From assembly GCF_028554725.1 (NCBI RefSeq), contig NC_071671.1, forward strand, positions 5,678,501-5,742,500: a DNA stretch of 64,000 nt, given 5' to 3'. Source of the DNA: Zeugodacus cucurbitae (Eukaryota; Arthropoda; Insecta; Diptera; Tephritidae). Of this stretch, positions 37,432-50,212 are shown one piece after another (positions within the stretch are counted from its first letter, which is position 1; the number at the start of each line of letters is the position of its first letter). The notes beneath the pieces are model-generated. The model made no database searches, was not told where the DNA came from, and worked only from the letters and a program-made list of their open reading frames with translations. The translations under genes and the position numbers were made by a program.

Positions 37432-38184
37432 TAACAAGTAAGGAAAGGTTAAGTTCGAGTGCAACCGAACGTTTTATACTCTCGCAATTTATTGAACAAA
37501 TTTTATTAAGATAACACACAAATTTACCTATAAATAAAGTTTAATAGAATAACGAAAATCTAGGTAATTCCTGAACCGATTTCATTAATTTTCAGCAGCA
37601 AGGTATCCAAGACTATACGCTCACTTAATTTTGCTCAGATATCTCACATATTAACCAATACATATATGCGGAATAAAGCCCACTGTATTTTTGAAAATCC
37701 TATAATTAGGTATATGAGAGCTAGGAGATGTTATGACCCGATTTTCATAATTTTTGGAACTGAGACACACTATTGGAAGAAAACAATTTCCTCTGAATTA
37801 CATACAATTTTTGAGAGATTTACCCACATTTCGGAGTTCAACATGTTCGATTTTTGGGGCCTTGAAAAGTTATACCCCGTTTTCGACAATTTCTTTGCAA
37901 ATGATGCCAGAGATCATATACAGTATTTGTGTAAAGTTTTATTTCGCTATCTTCATTGGTTCCATGTGTATATATTATAACGTGAAAGAATCAGATGGAA
38001 TTCAAAATTGCATTATATGAAAAGTAGTCGTGGTTGTGAACCGATTTCGCTCATTTTTTACCCGTGTTATCACGAATTTCATTGAAATCTGTCAAGTAGT
38101 TCCTGAGATATGCTTTTTGACCCATAAGTCGGTGATGCCACGCCCATTTTCTCTTAGCAACTTTTGTTGCCAGAGTATAAAAAC
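37432..38184 (+). mobile_element. DINE-1/mini-me-like repeat, internally deleted copy
   Basis: Left end ACAAGTAAGGAAAGGTTAAG with TTTATACTCTCGCAATTTATT; right end CAACTTTTGTTGCCAGAGTA. It lacks the distal part, including the GTCY core, compared with the 52.1-kb copy, and its length is about 750 bp against about 1.2 kb. Confidence 0.65.
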
Positions 38185-39748
38185 GATCCGAGGATTGCAC
38201 ATCTGGGATCTTAGCCTGAAGAACAGCGTTCAGACTGCTTGTAGCTGTATTAGATCTCTCTGTTAATCAAACAACGTATCTTATAGCTAGAAAAGTGGCT
38301 CATTTGGTCAACATAATACTGTTAGATATTTCGATTTTCAATAACCTGCGCTAAAATGTATATATTATAATTTATTTAAAATTGGATAGATTATCTATCA
38401 AACTTCTTGAGATCTAGTGATCGTGAGGACGATTATTCGGGGCTTTAAATTTTTCTTAGGATTTTTATACAGATTTGTTAACGTGTTCTAAGCTTAGAAC
38501 CTCTAGTCAACCCCAAATATAATAATTGTGTGGTTAGTATGAAGCCTTCTGAAACGGATCAACTTTTCAGCGCTTGATATATGTTCGTTTTAAGGCTTTT
38601 CCTTGAACTTATAGTTCAACCGAAATTGATATACTATGAACGCTTTATAAAGCCAGCAACAACATCAAAGCAAATCACACAACATTTACTGCAAAAGAAC
38701 TCAATCAATCTGTCTTCCTTTGCACTACTCACATGCATGTTGTATGCCATGTCAGCTCACTGACTGCATACCCCTACCTATTCTGGCGAAATGAAAGAGT
38801 TACCGAAATTGCAACTTTACTAGGACTTAACAACTAAATCCAACTGCATGTGAACCGAGAATTTCGTGCGACTTCAGAGAGTTCAATATAAAATGACGCA
38901 TTCATTGATATTTGCACGCACGCAATGCAATGGCACAGCACACATACAGTGCTAGCTGTGTGGTAACTTGCAGCAGCTTAAAAGCAAACGTTGCATTATT
39001 GCGGGAACTAAACGCAGTAGCGATGGAGGGCTTTGAAGGTGGAGAGCGAGTACACTTTTTGTTGCATTTGCTGTTGCGTAACCTATCAGGCTTACTCCTT
39101 ACTTTGACGTACAGCAGTACTCCCCGCCGCACTTCTATTTCCACATTTCATTCTCCCTTTCGCATGCATTGTTCACTTTTCGCCAGCTCGCCTGCATATG
39201 GCAATCTGCTTGACGCATTGCATTTTTATGACTCCTTTCAGTTGCCACCCAACGCTCCGTTGCCTTTCCGCCGGCACTTTAATCAAGCATTCTGCGCTTA
39301 GCATTGATTGCACATCAACTATTTCTGCATGCAGTATAGGGTGTCTCTCTCTCTCTATGCAGTGCATGTAGTGTGTGCGATTCGCAACCGGCTTGCGTGC
39401 CTGCTGTTTGACTATCTATTTACTTTCGATTGCATCTTTTCGCTCTTTAATAGTGGCAATTTAAAGCTATCAACGACAATGTACTTGCAACGTTCTTGAT
39501 GTATTGCTCCGCTCGTTTCCTCATTGTTCTAAATGTGTGCGTTTGAGTTCAGATTTTCTGCAGAGGGTGCATAGTAGATGCGGACTATAACTATTACGAT
39601 ACATTCTTAGAGCGTAATCATTCTTGCGGAGAGTGTCATATACTTTCGGGTCTTATGTGGAAATTTGTCAACTGGTTACGTTCATCAGTTGGTTCTAGAC
39701 AATGGGTATTTTATTTTACTTCATTAGCTAGTTTCTTCGTCTAGCATT
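38185..39748. other. Gene-free stretch, nothing recognised
   Basis: The part 38900-39500 is less AT-rich and carries overlapping frames on both strands without any recognisable domain. Confidence 0.4.
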
Positions 39749-40818
39749 TTAGGTTGACATATATATCCCTTCCGCTTTTTGGCTTTTGAATTTCACAGCT
39801 ATATATAAAGCGCTACAAAGCTCGTGTCTGGAAATACTATACACCTTTGAAAGGTCTTTACATAACCTACAAAACGACGCTACAGTTATTGACGTGTAAA
39901 CATGGAGTTCACTAACGCCGAAATTCGCGCCTTATTTAAAGGCAAATCCGCTAGATAAACGTTTCGAGAGATTAATGGTGGTTATCAACTTCGAACTGCG
40001 GAGGAATGGTTTCGACGATTCAGAGCGGGTGAAAGCGATATCATAGATAAGCCAGCCGGTGGAAGACCTTTGACGACGAATACCGATCAAATCATGGAAA
40101 ACATCAAGTTAGACCTTTAGCTTGTTGTTTGGGTGCCGCATGATTTGACGCAAAACAACCTTCTGGACCGAATCAACCCATTTTTGAAGCAGATGGCGAC
40201 TGGCGATGGATCACATACGACAATATCAAGCGAAAACGGTCGTGGTTGAAGCCCGATGAATCGTCCCAAACGGTGGCCAAGGCGGGATTGACGGCCAAAA
40301 AGGTTTTGCTGTGTGTTTGGTGGCATTGGAAGGGAATCATCCACTATGAACTGCTCCCACATGGCAAGACGCTTAATTCTACCATCTACTGCGAACAACT
40401 GGACCGCTTGAAGCAGGCGATCGACCAGAAGCGTCTAGAATTGGCCAACAGGAGGAGTGTAGTGTTCCACCAGGAAAACGACAGACCACACACTTCGTTG
40501 ATGACTCGTCAGAAGCTTTGGAAACTCGGTTGGGAGGTTTTATCGCATCCACCATTATATGGACATAGCGTTTAGTGATTACTACCTGTTTCTGTCCATT
40601 GCGAACGCCCTTGGTGGTGTAAAGTTGAACTCAAAAATGGCTTGCGAAAAGTGGCTGTCCGAGTTCTTCGCAAATAAGGAGAGGAGCTTCTACGTCTAGA
40701 TGGAAACAGATTATCGCACGAAACGGCGCATATTTGATCTAAATCAGATCAGTGTAACACTTTTTATAAAGCATTGAATTAAGGGCAAAATAACAGAAGG
40801 GAGATATTTGACAGCTCA
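39749..40818 (+). mobile_element. mariner-family transposon, internally deleted and inactive
   Basis: Imperfect terminal inverted repeats lie at about 39749-39783 (TTAGGTTGACATATATATCC) and 40785-40818. Shared core bases are ATAT.TCCCTTC.G. The transposase begins at ATG 39902 but has a stop after 18 codons. Recognisable pieces are the helix-turn-helix remnant (RTAEEWFRRFRAGESD), VPHDL, the TGD of the first catalytic Asp, VWWHWKGIIHYELLPHG, and HQENDRPHT, in which the expected second catalytic Asp reads as Glu. A further frameshift precedes DIAFSDYYLF with the third Asp. Part of the linker after the N-terminal domain is missing, so it cannot make a working enzyme. Confidence 0.85.
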
Positions 40819-40859
40819 TTCTTTCACATTTCATTCATTTTCACAATTCCTATATCTTA

Positions 40860-40949
40860 CCTATGATAAGTAAACATTTATTCATCATATTTCATACTTC
40901 AAAATTCATACTTTACATATCATACTTCATGCTTCAAATCACTAAATAC
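40860..40949 (+). repeat. CATACTTCATGCTTCAAA-type repeat, left part
   Basis: Diverged copies of TCATACTTCAAAATTCATAC and CATACTTCATGCTTCAAATC. The same repeat resumes at 41800-41930 beyond the RTE insertion. Confidence 0.55.
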
Positions 40950-40957
40950 CACAAAAT

Positions 40958-41752
40958 TCACCGATGATATCGATATCATCGGATGCAACAACCGCGCCGT
41001 TTGTTTTGCTTTTTCCAGCATGGATAAGGAGGCGAAGCGAATGGGACTGGAGCTGAATGAGGACAATACGAAATATCTCCTGTCATCAAGCAAACAGTCA
41101 GCCCATTCGCTTCTTGGCTCCCACGTCACTGTTGACAGTCATAACCTCGAAGTCGCAGATAATTTCGTATACCTGGGAACCACTATCAACAACACCAACA
41201 ATGTCAGCCTCGAAATCCAGCGCAGAATCACTCTTGCGAACAGATGCTACTTTGGACTGAACTGACTGACTGAACGAACCAAAATGAAACTCTACAAATC
41301 GCTTATCATTACCGTCCTGCTTTATGGTGCAGAAGCTTGGACGATATCAATATCAGTTGAAACGACACTAGGAGTTTTCGAGAGGAAAATTTTGCGCAAG
41401 ATGTATGGTCCTCAGAACATTGGCAACGGCGAATACCGCAGACGATGGAACGATGAGCTGTACGAATTATACGACGACATTGACATAGTTCAGCGAATAA
41501 AAAGCCAGCGGCTACGCTGGCTAGGTCATGTTGTCCGAATGGACGAAAACACTCCAGCTCTGAAAGTGTTCGATGCTGTACCCACCGGAGGAAGCCGAGA
41601 ATGGGGAAGGCCTCCACTCCGTTGGAGGGCCCAGGTGGAGAGCGACCTGGTTACACTTGGAATCTCCAACTGGCGCCGAACTGCGAAGGAGAGAGAGAGG
41701 TGGCGCGTTCTCATTGATTCGGCTATCACCGGCTAAACGGTTCAACGCCAAT
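40958..41752 (+). mobile_element. 5'-truncated RTE-type retrotransposon with target duplication
   Basis: The C-terminal third of a reverse transcriptase is encoded. It opens with FTDDIDIIG, a variant of the catalytic (F/Y)ADD box, followed by YLGTTINNTNNVSLEIQRRI. After a frame break at about 41265-41284 come LLYGAEAWTISIS, RKILRKMYGPQNIG and WLGHVVRMDENTPA. These motifs typify the RTE/BovB-like group of insects. CACAAAAT at 40950-40957 and 41753-41760 is a perfect 8-bp direct repeat, so truncation probably happened at insertion. It sits within the CATACTTCA-type repeat. Confidence 0.82.
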
Positions 41753-41799
41753 CACAAAATATATTATCTGTGAGAAGTAAAAATTCCTACTTCGCAATT

Positions 41800-41930
41800 C
41801 AAACTTCATGCTTCAAATTCCATACGTCATGCTTTAAATATACATTTCGCTTCATTATGCATTCTTAAATCTTCAAACTATTTATATATATATTCTATAC
41901 TTCATATTTCAGACTTCAAGATTTATATAC
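41800..41930 (+). repeat. CATACTTCATGCTTCAAA-type repeat, right part
   Basis: Contains AACTTCATGCTTCAAATTCC and related copies matching the DNA to the left of the RTE insertion. Confidence 0.5.
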
Positions 41931-42297
41931 CATTATTCTTTTCATCAACTATAATTATCGGGATTTATACTTTTATATTTTCACTCCATAACTTATAAAT
42001 ACAAATTCTTTAAGAATTTTTACTACTTTGCGTTATACTTAATATTTTATAATTCTATATCAACAATCATAATTATATTTTTCACAAATTAATTTCACAA
42101 CACTATTTCTAAAGATTTTTCAAATTACTCAGCTGATTTCGAATTTTGTATTTTTTACGTTTACTAGACAGTTCAGTTTTCTGACAAAGTCATATCGTTA
42201 AAAAAAAATTTCTTTAAACACAATTTACAATAGCTTTATGAAGCCGCTTATAATCGAATTATATTCAAACACTACGTCGACTTTATAATCAAGTGAA

Positions 42298-45200
42298 ATG
42301 CGGTGAGTGTTTTAGTGGACAGCTGCTTAAAATAATTAATAAAAAAAAATATTGATAAAAATTCCAAAACAAAAAAAATACAAAATAAATTGAATAGCAA
42401 AACGAAATCACCAGCAGTGCCGCCAACACATGACGTAACACCTTACCTTTCGGTAGAAAGTGTCGATTCGCCAGTGCGCACGAACAGTGTAGATCCAACT
42501 GTATATTTGTCCGCCATATCAGCAACACCACAACCATCACCAGTGCTACAAACGAACAAAAGAAGTCTAGCTACAGCTTCAACCAGCACAGAACCACTCC
42601 CTCAACCAGTTACTACAGAGTTTGGCGGGCAGACCACATCTAGTATTGTAGAGGTCGCGCAACCCGGTACGGATTTTGCAATGCAAACATCTGCCAGCCT
42701 CGACGATGGTGGTAAAGCGCATGAGGGAGATGCGAATGAGACCACACCCGTTAAAACTGGTAAATATATAGGCGATGATGTTGAGAGTAATATCACTGAG
42801 CTATCAGCAGATCGCGTTGAAGCACATTCATCGGCAAGTCAAGTGCATGTATATGATAATAAGCCAGCTACTGTCGCTGTTGGACGCGTTAAAAAGTTGA
42901 CGAAGCAACGACCTAAAGCATCATCACCGCCCAGCATTGAGTCATCGTTTATAATGCCTAGACGGTATCCGTTTTCACCTAAAGTTGAGCGTTCATCAAA
43001 TGAGGAGGCTAGCCTTGAGAGTCAGGCGGCATTCAGGCAAAATTTGCTGCCAACTATTACACCCTACAAATATATGGCGGATGATCCGAATTCAAATAGG
43101 TATGACAAACGTATGAGAGCTAGTGATCCATCGTTAAATAACCCAAATGAACAAAATGAATTGGAAATGCAAGAAACGGATGATGTACAACGACCAACCC
43201 AAAATTCCGCCAAGCGAAGTGACATCAGTTCATCTTCATTATCTAGTGAGCCATATTTAGAGTCTGCATTTCCCACCAATTTACAACTCGGCGATGGTTT
43301 CGTAAGTACAGTTAAATGCTGTATAAGCTTCTACAATGCTAATGCTCTACAAACTTCAGCTGTATATGACCATACCACCGGATGGTGGCTACGGTTGGTT
43401 AATAGTGGTCATCTCCTTCCTTTGTCAGGTGATCGTGGATGGCATCATTTTCTCTGTCGGCATATTACTGCCTTACATTGCCGATGACATGGGCGAGACG
43501 CAAACGACTATTGTACTTGTCGCTTCGATACAAGTTGGTAATGAGCACAACGTGTGCCCACAATGAATTTATGTGAATTAAAAAGTAAATGCTTTTAAAG
43601 CTTGTTATTTTCTTGCAGGTCCGGTGGCAAGCGCTTTTATCAATAAGTACGGCTTTCGTGTGGTGGCTTTGACGGGCGCTTGTTGTTCAATTGTTTTCAT
43701 ATTGATCGGGACATTCAGTCATAATTTGGCAATGTTGATATTTTTCTACAGCATGCTCGGTGAGTTTATGCTAAGCAAAAGCTCTAACTCACATAAGCTT
43801 TGGCTAGCTTTTGAAAGCTTTCGGTTTATATTTTGGTATGTTATATAATTTATTTTGTACTCTAGGTGGTCCATCGCTTAGTTTAATTTGGGTTACCTCA
43901 CAACTCATCATCGGCTATTATTTCGAACGATTTCGTCCCATAGCCAATGGTATCTCATGCTCGGGCGCCGGTGCTGGTATCTTGATATTTTCCTTTATGA
44001 ATGCGCAGATTTGTCCGAAAATTGGTTGGCGTAATACGTCGCGTTTACATACAGCATTGCTGTTGCTCGTAATACTAATGGGTATAACCTTCATTGAAGT
44101 TACACCGACGCGTATTGCCACCGTGAAGAAAGTGCGTACTCAATGGGGGACTATTTCTTCAGTGTATATAATATAGAATTCTTCTTTTTGTTAAACACAT
44201 TTTAGGACGACAAGTCGTCTTCTTCCAGTGAAGAAAGAATGTCTGTACCTTTTAGCGAGGTACGCTACTCACGGTTTCAACGGTCTTCAACGGTACAATC
44301 AACATCTAAAGAAAGGGGTTTGGAGCAGATGATTGGTAAGTGGAATTAAGTAAGGGTTATCTTAATTTACGGAAGAGATACCAACTTTCTTAGCTATTTA
44401 GCTGAGCTTCTCAGCTTTTTCTACCTTTAATTCCATCCGGTAAAAGATGCGACCTATCTGCAGGTCCGTCCCACCTCCAAAACACTAAACTCTTTTATTG
44501 CAGCAATAAAATCTACTTTGTACTTTGCAAAATTTTAGAGGTTTATGAGCCAAAAAGACATCGAAAAATTGAGAAACTATGTCCCTGCTGCTTTCCGGTC
44601 GGGAAAACTCCTACCAAAACCCCTGAAACGCTACGTAGCATAGGAGAAGATTCAGTAGCGGAACTAGATATGGGACAAAGAGTTCCACCAAAAAGTTTTA
44701 TAGTACGCTTGGATCCCATAGAGCGTGAAGATCTCTTCTATACCGGACCTGCTACCTACGACAGTGAGATCGAAGTAACATCCAGACGCACAACCAATCA
44801 TGTAATCGACATTGATCATCAGCGGGTAGGTGAAAATAAATATATATAGTATGACAAAGCCGTTATTAATCGTATATCTCGCAGGCCAAAACCATCAATT
44901 ACTCCTTATCGGTTATGCGTTCACAACGTCACTATCGAGAACCGAAACGCCGTACAATTGGTGAGCTGCGAAATCGTCATAAATGGCCCATTTTGGCTTA
45001 TATATCACCAGCTAATTGGATGCCTGCGAAGCTGCTGAATGCATTTTCAAGGCTTTTCGACATGAATTTGCTGAAGATTATGGAATTTCGCATACTACTA
45101 TTGTCGGCGTTCTTCTTTCCGATGGGTTTCAACATACCCTTTGTGTACTCGAAGAGTAAGCAATCGCATGCCATAAGATTTGTATTTGCATTTATATATA

Positions 45201-46489
45201 TACGAGTATAATCCATTATTTTATTTTTTTTTTTTAGTTCGCGCTGAAGTGGATCCATTCAATGCCAGCCTCATTTCACCCACCATTGGTTTGTCCAATT
45301 TCATCTTTCGCATTTTATCCGGATTTGCTGCCAATAAATTTCGCTCACAAACCACTTACTTGTGCGGTGGCGGTATTGTCTTCGGCGGCGTAGCAACATT
45401 GGCCAGTGCCTTTTATGGCGCTGATGTTGTTTGGTTTCAATATACATATGCCGCGTGTTATGGTGTGGCGCCAGGTGGGTTCGGGTTCAATAAACTCACA
45501 CGGTCCGACTATTTTACAATCCAGAAACTGTCACGATATTCATATCTTTGAGCTCTTCTCATAGTTCATCGAATTCGTCATTCTGCTACTTTGATTTAGT
45601 CTTCAAGTTAAGCACCATCACCCCTATTTAAACCTTGTGTAATATTAACTAATTGCTTTTGTTCCTGGTCTTTCTTTAATGCGTAGTAGAAGGCATGAGT
45701 GCTACGGAGTTCGCTGATTAAACTCGCTTTTAAAATTCGAAGTCCTAAATTTTCGTTGATATGTAATATAGAATCTCTTCTGATTTCAACCTCAACTTTC
45801 GCCTTTAGGGTTTTGGCTCGTTTTGGTTCAACCCAAAAGTTGTATCCCATAAAATATAGTCTTATGTTCTTTTCAGAGTCCTCGAAAGTATATTGAAATA
45901 TATTTGTTTTTCTCTTTTGTTTTCTTACTCTGTTTTATTGAGACTTTAGTAACTCAGAGAATCGTCATTCTCTTCTCAGATAGTTTTCATTCCTCTCATT
46001 TCCTCTCTGAGAGGTTATTTTGTATTCATTACAAACCTGATTGCAGATAGAGCGATGGAACATGTTGAAGTATAGAGAACGAAATCTAATCAAATTGAGA
46101 TCTCGATTTAAATGCATTTCTTATACTAAGAATCTTTGAATTTTAAAATTTGGCGTCTCAGATCCCTAAACAACAGCACTCATGACCACATTCTTCAAGC
46201 ATTTATATATATATTTTCACTTTCAGCATTCTACTCCACACTGCGCGCCATCATCTATGTACGCGCTCTTGGCTTGGATAAGCTCACCAATGCATTTGGT
46301 CTCACCGGTTTGGCTATGGGTCTGGGCGTATTTCTGGGCACCACAACCGCTGCGATACTCAATGGCTTGACTCACAGTTATCATGCCGCCTTTGCATTCT
46401 CGGGCATGTGCTTGATTACGGCGGGTGTTCTAAAATTGATTTTACCGACTTTCATGTTATATAGAGCTAAACGCTTAAATAACGCTTGA
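42298..46489 (+). CDS. SLC16-type monocarboxylate transporter-like protein (MFS), 10 exons
   Basis: Exons: 42298-42302, 42398-43301, 43360-43537, 43619-43759, 43866-44131, 44206-44335, 44539-44825, 44885-45155, 45238-45474, 46227-46489. All borders are GT..AG, phases agree, and the joined frame is 893 residues. Residues 1-305 are a polar Ser/Thr/Pro-rich N-terminal tail, unusually long for the family. At about 310 comes PPDGGYGW, the signature before membrane segment 1 of monocarboxylate transporters. Six hydrophobic segments follow, then a cytoplasmic loop of about 200 residues containing a cysteine pair (CPCC) and basic stretches (PKRRTIGELRNRHKW), then six more segments ending YRAKRLNNA. 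Family members move lactate, pyruvate, ketone bodies or other small acids with protons; the substrate here is unknown. The start is inferred: ATGCG at 42298 joins exon 2 in phase, and no in-frame ATG exists in exon 2 before about 42680. The intron-1 acceptor has a weak pyrimidine tract. Confidence 0.92.
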
Positions 46490-46538
46490 TTAGTATATGT
46501 GTTAATTTATAATTATTATTCTTTTGTGTTTATATGGG

Positions 46539-46544
46539 AATAAA
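46539..46544 (+). terminator. Polyadenylation signal of the transporter gene
   Basis: AATAAA lies 50 bp after the stop codon at 46487-46489. Confidence 0.7.
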
Positions 46545-49500
46545 GAAAATGGAAAAGTAAGAAATTTAGTATTCTTAATCGTGTATAATTATATTTAAAA
46601 TATTTTTTTAAATATTCACTCAACCACTTACTTGTATCTTCTTCAGCTAAATTAAAACGAATATATATTTATGGTTTTTTATATTTTATATATGTATGTA
46701 TATGCATGTCATTTACATTATATATCTGCTTTTATAATCACTTATATTTTACTTTATACAAAAATCATTTAATTTTATAGTTTTAAATTTCTTTTTTTAT
46801 TTTTTTTTTCTTTTTTAATTACATTTATTTCGCTCGCATTTATTGTTATTTGCATCATAAATTATTGAATATAACAATGAAATTTGCAATATGTTGCATC
46901 TTACGTACCGTTAAGTCATTATTATTATTTTTGCGAAAATTCAAATTATTTTTTTCTCTCAACAACTTTATTCGACATTATTATTATCAACAGAAACAAA
47001 TCGAAATATAATTTAAAAAATAACAAATCGTCAAAAATTTTAAAACAACTTTTTTTTTATTTTTTAAAATATTTAAATAACACATAAATATATTCCTATA
47101 AAAACACTGTATAAAAAATACATTATAAAAATATTAAAAAATAAAAAAATTAAAAAATTTATTACTTTTATTTTTAGGCATAATTAATTGAAATGATATA
47201 TTTTATTTTTAATATTTTTAATATTTTATTTTATTAATTTTTTAATTTTTGTATTTTTTTCCGAAAAAAATTAAATAATTTTTTTACACAATTAATTCTT
47301 GGTTGATTTTTTTAATCTTATTTTCTTCTATATTTAATTATACAATTATATTTATGTATCTAACACGAGTCGCTTTAATTGTCTTACCATTAAGGTTGTC
47401 CATAACTGCTGCGCTTAAATGATTTATTAAATAATATGTAATTTTTATGTTTATTATAGTTATATTTATTATTTATTATTTATGAAATTAAATTTATTAT
47501 TTATTATTTTTATATATTTTATTATCAGATATATGTTTTTATTATATATATAACTTGTTCCAAAGTTTGTTTTTTTTTCTTAAATTTGTAATCAACGTTG
47601 CATTTACCTTGTTTGGGGTTCATTTGAAAAGTAGCAGAGAGCACAGCAAAAAATTTAAACTGAAACTTAAATGTCTTGCACTTCGCATAAACACCTTGTT
47701 TTTAGCGCCACTATGTAACTAACCTTAGCTTTCTACTGGGAAGCTGTTTTAACTTTCACTTAATCACTTTTGACTTTTTAAAGTTTTCTCAGTGTAAACT
47801 AGAATCTAACTTTAAAGTATTTCTTTACCACATCAAAACAGTTATAGTATCATTAATTCTTCATCTTGCTGCTTCTCCTATCATACTACATTCTCAAATA
47901 TCTTACTTTAATCGCCGCTTCTATAACTAGTTTTCCTAAGTTACTTTGACTTATCTACTTTTATCTCCTATCTTTTTATCTTCTTCTTCTTCTTTTCAAT
48001 GTATTACAGTTATTGAATTTTCTCTTAAACGTAAACGCATATACATACGAGTTTCTAATTGAACTGTTAAGCATTATTTATTTTAATTTTGTTTTTGTGT
48101 TTTTATTGCATATTTTCCTCTCAGTTCTACGAAAATATTATGTTACATTTTTTGCTTATTACTTATTTATTGGTTTTCTGCTTTTTTTCTTTATATTTTT
48201 TACAAGTTTTTATTTAATGTGAAGCTTTCGTTTTGTGAAAATATTTGTTTCTATGAAATAATTTGAATTTTAGAATGCTAAAGTAAAAGTTCAGAAACAA
48301 TAATAGAAACACTACGATTATAATTGTCGTGTTTCTGCATCGTTTGTGGGTGCTTTTGATAGCTACTCTCACGTTAATTGCACGATCTCAAGATCTCAGA
48401 TGATCAAGTGATTTCACGATGTTGTTATGATCTGACCATGATCGAAAGACCTCAAACTGGACGTATGATCTGGCTATGATTCCATGATGATCCGATTATT
48501 ATTGAATGATTTAGCGACAATCAAGAAATTTCAGAATTTTGTATTGATCTGACGGTGTTCGATTGATCCCAAAATGATCGAATAATCACAACATTTTCGA
48601 ATGATCTTTTCAATACTATCAAACTAATATAAATAAAACAAATTGTCTCATACACTTTACTACATACTGTTTATACTTTTATTAAATAATAAAATAATTT
48701 GAACAAGTTTTTTTACATTAATATATATATATATATTTGTACTGAAAATACATACAAGAAATTAATGTGTGGAAAAATGTGGACTTTTTAAGTATTTCAA
48801 ATAGTTTTTTTATATATTTATATTGCCTCTGCTTTTTCATTAATTTTTTTTCGAAAAAATTAAATTTTTAACATATTTAAATTGAGAAAACTAAATTGGT
48901 TTCAAAGTTTAAAAAACTTTATAATTACTTTCTTTAAACCAAATGAAATAAAAAAATAAATAAATAAATAGAAAATTATATTATATTGCATTTTTCTTCA
49001 ATTAATCTCTTATAACACATTAATTGAATTTTATTATATCTTAAGGTCGTTCGTTTTATACTCGAATTATATTTTTGCTGTTTCGAAAGCATACATTTCT
49101 GCAAATATTTTTTTATATTTTTTTTACGTTTTTTTTTTGTTTCAAATCTTATCACTAAGCTGATATTAATCCCTTGTTCTATTCTTTGTGGTTTTGTTTT
49201 AGTTTCTTTTTTTTTATTTCTACATTTAAACAGAAAATAATTTTAGTTGAAAATTCGCTTAAATTTTCTGCGCTTTCATGTTCATAACGGTACAGATCAT
49301 AAAACGCTCGCTAATGCAGAGGGCTTTGAAATTCGGAAAAAATATTGTATTTTTTGATAAATATGCAATAGAGTGTAACAGAATTTACGAAAATATAAGT
49401 AATACAAAAGCATTAAAAAATATCAAATCAGAAATAATTTAAATTATCTATAATTTCGGAAATACAAAAAAAAAATATATATTAAAAAAAAATATTAAAA

Positions 49501-50212
49501 ATAACAAAAATTATAACTTTTATTTTTAGACATAATTAATAAATTTAATAATAAATTTAATTTTTTTTAAATATATTTTTTTAAATATTTCTTTTTAATA
49601 TTTTAAAATATTTTTTATGAATGATAATAAAAAAATATTTTTGAAAATGAAAAAATAACAACATAACAAAAAATTAATTAAAATTATAAATTAAAGTTAT
49701 AAAATATAATATTACAAAAAAAAAATAAAAAAAATATAAAAATAAAATAAATCAATATTTATTTGTTTATTATTAAATACCATGTTGCTATTAAATTTCT
49801 TTTTTATACGTTTAAATTTTTTTTTTTTTCAAATTAATTTCGAAAAATTATGAATAGTTTTCCAAAAAATTTGTAAAGCGGATCAAATCTTTTAGAAAGC
49901 CTTGCAAAAACAAGCTAATTATGATCGTACAATTTTTTTTTCTTTTTTACATGTTTGTTACTTCATATATACTTGCATATATTTCTGTAAATATTTAATT
50001 ATTTTTCAATATTTTTCAATATTTCTCCACATTTTTACATATATTTTGTTTGTTTCAAAATATTTTTAAGATTTTATTTATCTTCATTTATTATCCTTTT
50101 TTTATTATATATTTTCATTAATTATTATTATTTTTTTATTTTGTTTTTTGTTTTGTTTTGTAAAAGAAATCATACGCTTACTTTACGAACTACGTGTACT
50201 GCGCTGCGTCCT
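46545..50212. other. Very AT-rich gene-free stretch
   Basis: Long homopolymer-like A and T runs dominate, especially 46650-47550 and 48650-50160. No gene. One GATC-rich patch is listed separately. Confidence 0.6.
48380..48607 (+). repeat. GATC-rich degenerate repeat patch
   Basis: GATC occurs 11 times in about 225 bp, mostly as ATGATC or TGATCT/TGATCG, inside DNA that is otherwise nearly pure A/T. Confidence 0.55.

Noticed and set aside
38902..39301. Overlapping frames on both strands of 80-129 codons
   Set aside because: No domain, no splice or polyadenylation context; a locally GC-richer patch gives longer chance frames.
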